Assembly (NCBI RefSeq): GCF_014650875.1 | Contig: NZ_BMVU01000038.1 | Location: 1-64,000 of the forward strand | Source of the DNA: Streptomyces minutiscleroticus | Lineage (GTDB): Bacteria > Actinomycetota > Actinomycetes > Streptomycetales > Streptomycetaceae | DNA length: 64,000 nt | Reading direction: 5' to 3' | Program-made: the position numbers and the translations under genes | Part shown: positions 59,661 through 64,000 of the stretch, in pieces | How the letters are laid out: each line of letters begins with the position of its first letter | How positions within the stretch are numbered: the first letter of the stretch is position 1 | The notes under the pieces: model-generated | What the model was told of the DNA's origin: nothing | Seen by the model: the letters and a program-made list of their open reading frames with translations, nothing else | The model's database searches: none

Positions 59661-60590
59661 CTACCCGGCGGTACCCGCCTCAGAAACCCTGCCGTTTCCC
59701 GCGGTGAGGCGACGCCGGCGCCACAGCACCAGCGGTACGGCGCCCGCGAGGCCGAGGGCGCCCGGGGCCGCGGCGCCCAGGTTCTGGTCGAAGGTGTCCG
59801 GCACGGGCAGCGTGTCCCAGCGGGTGGGCGGCCAGGCGATCACGATGGCACGGCCCACGACCTTGTCCACCGGCACGAACCCGCCGTTCTCGTCCGACTG
59901 GTGGTACCGGGAGTCCAGCGAGTTCTGCCGGTGGTCGCCCATGACCCAGATTTTGCCTTCGGGCACCTTCACCTTGAACTGGCCGCCCTGGTCGTCCTGG
60001 CTGCACGGCGTGTTCCCGGGGTACACATAGGGCTCGTTCAGCGCCTTGCCGTTGACCTTCAGCGGGCCAGTGCCCTGGCACTCGATCGTGTCGCCGCCGA
60101 CGCCGACGACCCGCTTGATCAGGTCCTTCTCCTCGGAGGACGGCATCAGGCCGATCCAGCTGAGGAACGTCTGCACCGCGTTCGGCGAGGCCGTCGGCTC
60201 GCCCGCCAGCCAGTCGTCCGGGTCGTTGAAGACCACGACCTCGCCGCGCTCGGGCTCGGAGCCGAACCACGGCGTGAGCTTGTCGACCAGCACCCGGTCG
60301 CCCTGCTGCAGCGTGTTCTGCATCGAGTCCGAGGGGATCGAGAACGCCTGCACCAGGAAGGTCTTGATCAGCAGCGCCAGGACCAGCGCGATGCCGACGA
60401 GCAGCGGCAGCTCCTTCCAGAAGGACCGCTGCTTCTTCGGCCCGGGGCCGGCCCCGTCGCGCGCGCGGGAGCCGTCGTCGCCGGATTCACCCGAGGCCAC
60501 GACGTCGTCCGAGGTCACGCCCTCCACCCGCTCCGGCTGCTCCTCGGGGCCATCGTGTCCGGATCGTGCGCCGACCGCCACATCCCCCAC
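59661..60590 (-). CDS. sipY: Type I signal peptidase, third of the cluster
   Basis: About 309 aa. The GTG at 60590 is best spaced from AGGAG; a GTG two codons earlier is too close to it. After an acidic cytoplasmic N-terminus comes an anchor (ELPLLVGIALVLALLIKTFL), catalytic serine in FSIPSDSMQNTLQQGDRVLV, lysine in KDLIKRVVGVGGDTIECQ, then WVMGDHRQNSLDSRYHQ. A C-terminal anchor (GALGLAGAVPLVLWRRRRL) ends it. In S. lividans SipY is the major signal peptidase for secretion. The first 104 bp overlap the end of sipX. Confidence 0.93.
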   Translation of the reverse strand: MGDVAVGARSGHDGPEEQPERVEGVTSDDVVASGESGDDGSRARDGAGPGPKKQRSFWKELPLLVGIALVLALLIKTFLVQAFSIPSDSMQNTLQQGDRVLVDKLTPWFGSEPERGEVVVFNDPDDWLAGEPTASPNAVQTFLSWIGLMPSSEEKDLIKRVVGVGGDTIECQGTGPLKVNGKALNEPYVYPGNTPCSQDDQGGQFKVKVPEGKIWVMGDHRQNSLDSRYHQSDENGGFVPVDKVVGRAIVIAWPPTRWDTLPVPDTFDQNLGAAAPGALGLAGAVPLVLWRRRRLTAGNGRVSEAGTAG

Positions 60591-61563
60591 ATCCACTCCT
60601 CATGCCGTACCGCCGCCTGCGCCGGATGCGGTGCAGGCCCACCACTCCCATAACGAGCGGGAGTTCCGCAGGGATCGGGAGCGGGATCATTCCGTTGAGA
60701 TCCGCGGAGGCCACCCTATGCGACGGGCCGAGGGCCGTGGCCGACCCGTCGGGCGCGTCGGGCACCGAGGCGTACGTGTCCGGCTCCTCCAGACGCGTCC
60801 AGTGGTCGAAGGGCCAGGCGATCCAGCCCGCCCTGCCGACGACGTCCTCCTCGGACACCGTGCCGCTGTACTTCTCGTCGCGGTGGAAGCGCGAGTCGGC
60901 CGAGTTCGAGCGGTGGTCGCCCATCACGAAGAGGCGCCCCTGCGGCACCCTCACCTCGAACGGGAAGGCGGAGGGGTCGTCGCCGGGGTTGATGTAGGGC
61001 TCGTCCAGGGGCGTGCCGTTGACCGTCATGCGGCCCTGCTTGTCGCAGCACTCGACGGTGTCGCCGCCGACCGCGACGACCCGCTTGATCAGGTCGCGCT
61101 CGTCCTCGGAGGGCAGCAGCCCGATGAAGGTGAGCCCTTCCTTGACCTGCTTGACGACCACGGGGTCGTCCTTCTGCTGCCCCTGCTCCTCCTCCAGCCA
61201 GTTCCCGGGGTCCTTGAAGACGACGACGTCGCCGCGCTGCGGCCTGGCGCCGAACCAGGGGGTGAGCTTGTCCACGAGGACGCGGTCACCGATCCGGATC
61301 GTCTGCTCCATGGAGCCCGACGGGATCACGAAGGCCTGGACGAGGAAGGTCTTCAGAACGAGGGCGATGACCAGGGCGACGCCGACGAGGAGGGGTATCT
61401 CCTTGATCGCCGAGCGTCGCCGGCGGCGTTTGACCTTCCTGGCCAGTTTGCGCCGGTCGGCCCGGCCGGGCAGGACGGGACCGCTGGTGGGCCGGTATCC
61501 GGTGGGCAGCCGGGTGTCGACGCGGTGGCCGCCGCGCGGCCTGCCGCGGCTACCCACGGGCAC
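60487..61563 (-). CDS. sipX: Type I signal peptidase, second of the cluster
   Basis: 358 aa from the GTG at 61563 (GTG at 61557 also possible). Anchor EIPLLVGVALVIALVLKTFL, catalytic serine in FVIPSGSMEQTIRIGDRVLV, lysine in RDLIKRVVAVGGDTVECC, then LFVMGDHRSNSADSRFH. It ends with a second anchor (PAELPLVMGVVGLHRIRRRR) followed by an odd basic Gly/Arg-rich tail of 35 residues. That tail overlaps the first 104 bp of sipY, an unusually long overlap that suggests a lost stop codon or a shifted frame after the anchor. Overlaps sipW by 14 bp. Confidence 0.92.
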   Translation of the reverse strand: MPVGSRGRPRGGHRVDTRLPTGYRPTSGPVLPGRADRRKLARKVKRRRRRSAIKEIPLLVGVALVIALVLKTFLVQAFVIPSGSMEQTIRIGDRVLVDKLTPWFGARPQRGDVVVFKDPGNWLEEEQGQQKDDPVVVKQVKEGLTFIGLLPSEDERDLIKRVVAVGGDTVECCDKQGRMTVNGTPLDEPYINPGDDPSAFPFEVRVPQGRLFVMGDHRSNSADSRFHRDEKYSGTVSEEDVVGRAGWIAWPFDHWTRLEEPDTYASVPDAPDGSATALGPSHRVASADLNGMIPLPIPAELPLVMGVVGLHRIRRRRRYGMRSGCGGCGGRRTIRTRWPRGAAGAGGGRDLGRRRGLG

Positions 61564-62266
61564 CGCCGGCGCCGGGCACGCGCGCGTAGGCGTCGGGGCG
61601 GGGCAGCCGCGTCCAGTGCGCCGTCGGCCAGACGATCCAGTCCGCCCTGCCGACGACGTCGTCCACGGGGACCATGCCGCCGCCCGGGGAGCCCAGGTGG
61701 TCGCGGGAGTCGCTGGATTCGCCCCGGTGGTCGCCGAGGACGAACAGGGCGCCGGAGGGCACGACGACGTCGAAGCGGGCTTCCGACGGGGCGTCCCCCG
61801 GGTACACGAACGCCGTCTCGTCGACGGACCGGCCGTTCACCTCGATCCTCCCCTGCCTGTCGCAGCAGACCACGTGGTCTCCCCCCACACCGACCACCCG
61901 CTTGACGTAGTCGGCGTTCCCGAAGGACCCGGCGCCGTCGAACACGACGACGTCCCCGCGCTCCGGGTCGGCACCGAAACGGTACGCCAACTTATTTACG
62001 AGAACGCGGTCCCCGATCCTCAATCCCGGCTCCATGGAACCGCTGGGAATCTCGAAGGGCTGCACCACGAATCGGCTGACCAGCAGCAGGAAGACCAGGC
62101 AGGCCAGCAGGGTCAGGCTGATCCGGCCACCGGGGAGCCACCGGGCGACCCCGGACGCGCAGACGGAGCGCGGCCGCTCCCCCGCCTCCCCGGTGTCCGA
62201 GGTCTCCTCGGTGCCACCAGGAAGGGGGGAGCGGCCGCGCTCCGTCTGCTGTGCTTCGGTGTCCAT
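61550..62266 (-). CDS. sipW: Type I signal peptidase, first of the cluster
   Basis: 238 aa. Anchor ISLTLLACLVFLLLVSRFVV, catalytic serine in FEIPSGSMEPGLRIGDRVLV, lysine in NADYVKRVVGVGGDHVVCC, then LFVLGDHRGESSDSRDHLG. There is no clear C-terminal membrane segment, unlike the other three. The N-terminal cytoplasmic stretch (residues 1-45, ERGRSPLPGG and GERPRSVCAS) is encoded by two arms of a 25-bp perfect inverted repeat. Start at the ATG at 62266, 45 bp after rplS. sipW-sipX-sipY are expected to form one operon. Confidence 0.9.
   Translation of the reverse strand: MDTEAQQTERGRSPLPGGTEETSDTGEAGERPRSVCASGVARWLPGGRISLTLLACLVFLLLVSRFVVQPFEIPSGSMEPGLRIGDRVLVNKLAYRFGADPERGDVVVFDGAGSFGNADYVKRVVGVGGDHVVCCDRQGRIEVNGRSVDETAFVYPGDAPSEARFDVVVPSGALFVLGDHRGESSDSRDHLGSPGGGMVPVDDVVGRADWIVWPTAHWTRLPRPDAYARVPGAGGARG
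62159..62249. repeat. 25-bp perfect inverted repeat inside the sipW coding start
   Basis: Positions 62159-62183 and 62225-62249 are exact complements of 25 bases, with 41 bases between. Both arms are GC-rich and lie within the first 36 codons of sipW. In the mRNA they can form a very stable stem-loop, so they could slow translation or attenuate transcription between rplS and the signal peptidases. Confidence 0.9.
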
Positions 62267-62311
62267 CGAGGCCAGATGCTATCCGGACGCCCGCGGACCC
62301 TCCGCGCGAGA

Positions 62312-62662
62312 TCAGTTCTCGCGCTTCTCCTTGATCTTCGCGGCCTTGCCGCGCAGCTCGCGCAGGTAGTACAGCTTGGCGCGGCGCACGTCACCGCGGG
62401 TCACGAGCTCGATCTTCTCGACGATCGGGGTGTGCACCGGGAAGGTGCGCTCGACGCCGACGGAGAACGAGACCTTGCGGACCGTGAAGGTCTCGCGGAC
62501 ACCGGCGCCCTGGCGGCGGATGACGACGCCCTTGAACTGCTGCACACGGGAGCGGTTGCCCTCGATGACGCGGACGTGGACGTTGACGGTGTCGCCCGGG
62601 CGGAAGGCCGGGATGTCGTCGCGGAGCGACGCGGAGTCGACGGAGTCGAGCAGGTGAGACAT
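62312..62662 (-). CDS. rplS: 50S ribosomal protein L19
   Basis: 116 aa. SHLLDSVDSASLRDDIPAFR, then PGDTVNVHVRVIEGNRSRVQ and FKGVVIRRQGAGVRETFTVR, VERTFPVHTPIVEKIELV are diagnostic. It begins at the ATG at 62662 and precedes sipW; trmD and rimM lie upstream, the usual rimM-trmD-rplS order. The 134-bp gap after trmD suggests its own promoter. Confidence 0.97.
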   Translation of the reverse strand: MSHLLDSVDSASLRDDIPAFRPGDTVNVHVRVIEGNRSRVQQFKGVVIRRQGAGVRETFTVRKVSFSVGVERTFPVHTPIVEKIELVTRGDVRRAKLYYLRELRGKAAKIKEKREN

Positions 62663-62796
62663 GATCGTCTGCTTTCTTCGCCGATGCCACAGGTCATCAG
62701 CGGGAACTGGTTCCGGGAAGGTGTGCCGTCCGTGTCGGAGCGGGCGTCGTGTCCCCCTGTGGCAGGGGCGCGCGCCGGACGACGGACAACAGCCGC

Positions 62797-63630
62797 CTAT
62801 TCTTCCACGGTCTCGTGCCTGCGCCAAAATCGACCGGCCGGGGCCCCGTCCGGATCCGGCTCCCAGCCCAGGATGGACAGCATCTCGCGGTCCTTGCGGT
62901 CGAAGGCGGCGGGATCGCAGCGTTCGATGAGGTCGGGGCGGTTCGCGGTGGTCCGCCGCAGGGCCTCGTCGCGGCGCCAGCGGGCGATCTTCCCGTGGTG
63001 CCCGCTGAGCAGCACCTCGGGGATCTCCCGGCCGCGCCAGTGGGGCGGCTTCGTGTAGACCGGGCCCTCCAGGAGGTTGGCCATGGCGCCGGGCGCGAAG
63101 GAGTCGTCGCGGTGCGACTCGGCGTTGCCGAGGACTCCGGGCAGCAGCCGGGCCACGGCCTCCGTGATCACCAGGACGGCCGCCTCGCCGCCGGCGAGCA
63201 CGTAGTCGCCGATGGACACCTCGTACACCGGCATCCGGGTGGCGTACTCGTCGACGACGCGGCGGTCGATGCCCTCGTAGCGGGCGGGCGTGAAGACCAG
63301 CCAGGGGCGCTCGGAGAGCTCCACGGCGAGCTCCTGGGTGAAGGGGCGCCCACTGGGGGTGGGCACCACCAGGACGGGGCCGCGGGCGCCCGTCTCGTAG
63401 CCGTCCGCGAGCACGGTGTCCAGCGCGTCGCCCCAGGGGTCGGTCTTCATGACCATGCCGGGACCGCCGCCGTACGGGGTGTCGTCGACGGTGTTGTGCC
63501 GGTCGTACGTCCACGTGCGCAGGTCGTGCACGCGGACGTCGAGCTGTCCGCGCGCGCGGGCCTTGCCCACGAGGGAGACGTTCAGCGGGTCGAGGTACTC
63601 GGGGAAGATCGTGACGACGTCGAGCCGCAT
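62797..63630 (-). CDS. trmD: tRNA (guanine37-N1)-methyltransferase
   Basis: 277 aa. The trefoil-knot SPOUT enzyme methylates G37 of tRNAs. MRLDVVTIFPEYLDPLNVSL, the loop TYDRHNTVDDTPYGGGPGMV, MVFTPARYEGIDRRVVDEY-like sequence (WLVFTPARYEGIDRRVVDEY) and SIGDYVLAGGEAAVLVITEA then LSGHHGKIARWRRDEAL are all present. It overlaps the rimM stop by one base (TGATG). The C-terminal part is typical length. Confidence 0.96.
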   Translation of the reverse strand: MRLDVVTIFPEYLDPLNVSLVGKARARGQLDVRVHDLRTWTYDRHNTVDDTPYGGGPGMVMKTDPWGDALDTVLADGYETGARGPVLVVPTPSGRPFTQELAVELSERPWLVFTPARYEGIDRRVVDEYATRMPVYEVSIGDYVLAGGEAAVLVITEAVARLLPGVLGNAESHRDDSFAPGAMANLLEGPVYTKPPHWRGREIPEVLLSGHHGKIARWRRDEALRRTTANRPDLIERCDPAAFDRKDREMLSILGWEPDPDGAPAGRFWRRHETVEE

Positions 63631-64000
63631 CAGGCGCCGGCCCCCGGAGCGCCGCTCCCGGCGTCGTCGTCCTCGGCGTCGTCGTCCTCGGCTGCGGCGT
63701 CGCGCGCGGACGCGACCTCCGCGTGGCCGTCGACGAGCCCCGGCGGCGGGTCGATCACCGCCCGCTGCTCCGCCAGGTCGATCTCGGTGACGATCTCCTC
63801 GACGAACGGGATCATCACCTCGGTGCCGTCCGGGCGCTCCACCACGAACAGGTCCTGCGAGGGCAGGTGCGAGATCTCGGTGATCCGGCCGACCTCCGCG
63901 CCGTCGACGGTGACGACGTCCAGGTCCATCAGCTGGTGGTCGTAGTACTCGTCGGGGTCCTCGGGCCGCTCGTCCGGGTCGATCTCGGCGATCAGCAGGG
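63630..64000 (-). CDS. rimM: Ribosome maturation factor RimM, C-terminal part
   Basis: The gene runs off the right edge; only the last 123 codons are seen. The PRC-barrel domain is recognised from EYYDHQLMDLDVVTVDGAEV, then GRITEISHLPSQDLFVVERP and EVMIPFVEEIVTEIDLAEQR. The end is an acidic tail (AAEDDDAEDDDAGSGAPG) longer than in E. coli. RimM helps 16S rRNA processing and 30S assembly. Coupled to trmD by a TGATG overlap. Confidence 0.94.
   Translation of the reverse strand, partial: LLIAEIDPDERPEDPDEYYDHQLMDLDVVTVDGAEVGRITEISHLPSQDLFVVERPDGTEVMIPFVEEIVTEIDLAEQRAVIDPPPGLVDGHAEVASARDAAAEDDDAEDDDAGSGAPGAGA

Noticed and set aside
1..64000. tRNA or rRNA genes, CRISPR arrays, insertion sequences, prophage
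   Set aside because: None recognised on reading both strands; the sole RNA element supported is the TPP riboswitch.

Overview
The window is 64 kb of very GC-rich chromosomal DNA from a Streptomyces or a close relative. The evidence is the codon bias (G/C at nearly every third position), the sporulation sigma factor WhiG beside rpsB-tsf-pyrH-frr-cdsA, four consecutive type I signal peptidases between rplS and a NUDIX gene, a futalosine-type deaminase, a mycothiol-dependent-isomerase-like protein and an LAETG sortase substrate. Almost all of it is core chromosome. I saw no tRNA, rRNA, CRISPR array, insertion sequence, phage or attachment site.

Layout. 1-5.3 kb: ispG (3' part outside the window), the site-2 protease rseP and dxr, then a long acyl-CoA dehydrogenase. 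5.3-7.1 kb: a LacI regulator with two near-identical palindromic operators, next to the wreck of a GH12 cellulase gene. 7.3-13.2 kb: an aldehyde dehydrogenase, a PucR regulator and an orphan VirD4/FtsK-like ATPase. 13.5-34.6 kb: a polyamine/GABA region with gabT, a Pot-type uptake operon that includes an aminobutyraldehyde dehydrogenase and a gamma-glutamylputrescine-oxidase-like enzyme, and a second dehydrogenase divergent from an Lrp/AsnC regulator and a polyamine aminotransferase. Interspersed are PAP2, prim-pol-like, NADAR, DUF4190, deaminase, glycerophosphodiesterase and a frameshifted serine hydrolase. 34.8-41.2 kb: an unusual ABC exporter pair, a VOC protein, a LOG-family protein, an LAETG surface protein and an MDMPI-family protein. 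41.4-45.4 kb: a thiamine ABC transporter (thiB-thiP-thiQ) behind a TPP riboswitch with a terminator hairpin. 45.5-51.5 kb: rlmN, cdsA, frr, pyrH, tsf, rpsB. 51.7-64 kb: an M23 peptidase, TetR, whiG, dprA, comM, yraN, DUF2469, NUDIX, sipZ, sipY, sipX, sipW, rplS, trmD and rimM (partial).

How the parts fit together. The aminotransferase, two aldehyde dehydrogenases, Pot transporter, PuuB-like oxidase and GabT make an almost complete route from external putrescine or longer polyamines to GABA and succinate semialdehyde. The two aldehyde dehydrogenase genes share a split palindrome of the same geometry (8-9 bp arms around exactly 20 bp, about 100 bp before each start codon). One copy lies beside the Lrp/AsnC gene, so a common regulator is the most interesting regulatory inference here.

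Signs of decay and rearrangement are a gutted GH12 gene, a one-base deletion in a serine hydrolase, a remnant of an HXXEE-domain gene, a 79-bp duplication of the 3' end of cdsA, and a 25-bp perfect inverted repeat inside sipW. I found no clearly new multigene system. The best candidates for new biology are the shared polyamine operator, the orphan VirD4-like ATPase, the ABC pair with a degenerate signature motif, and the small prim-pol-like protein.
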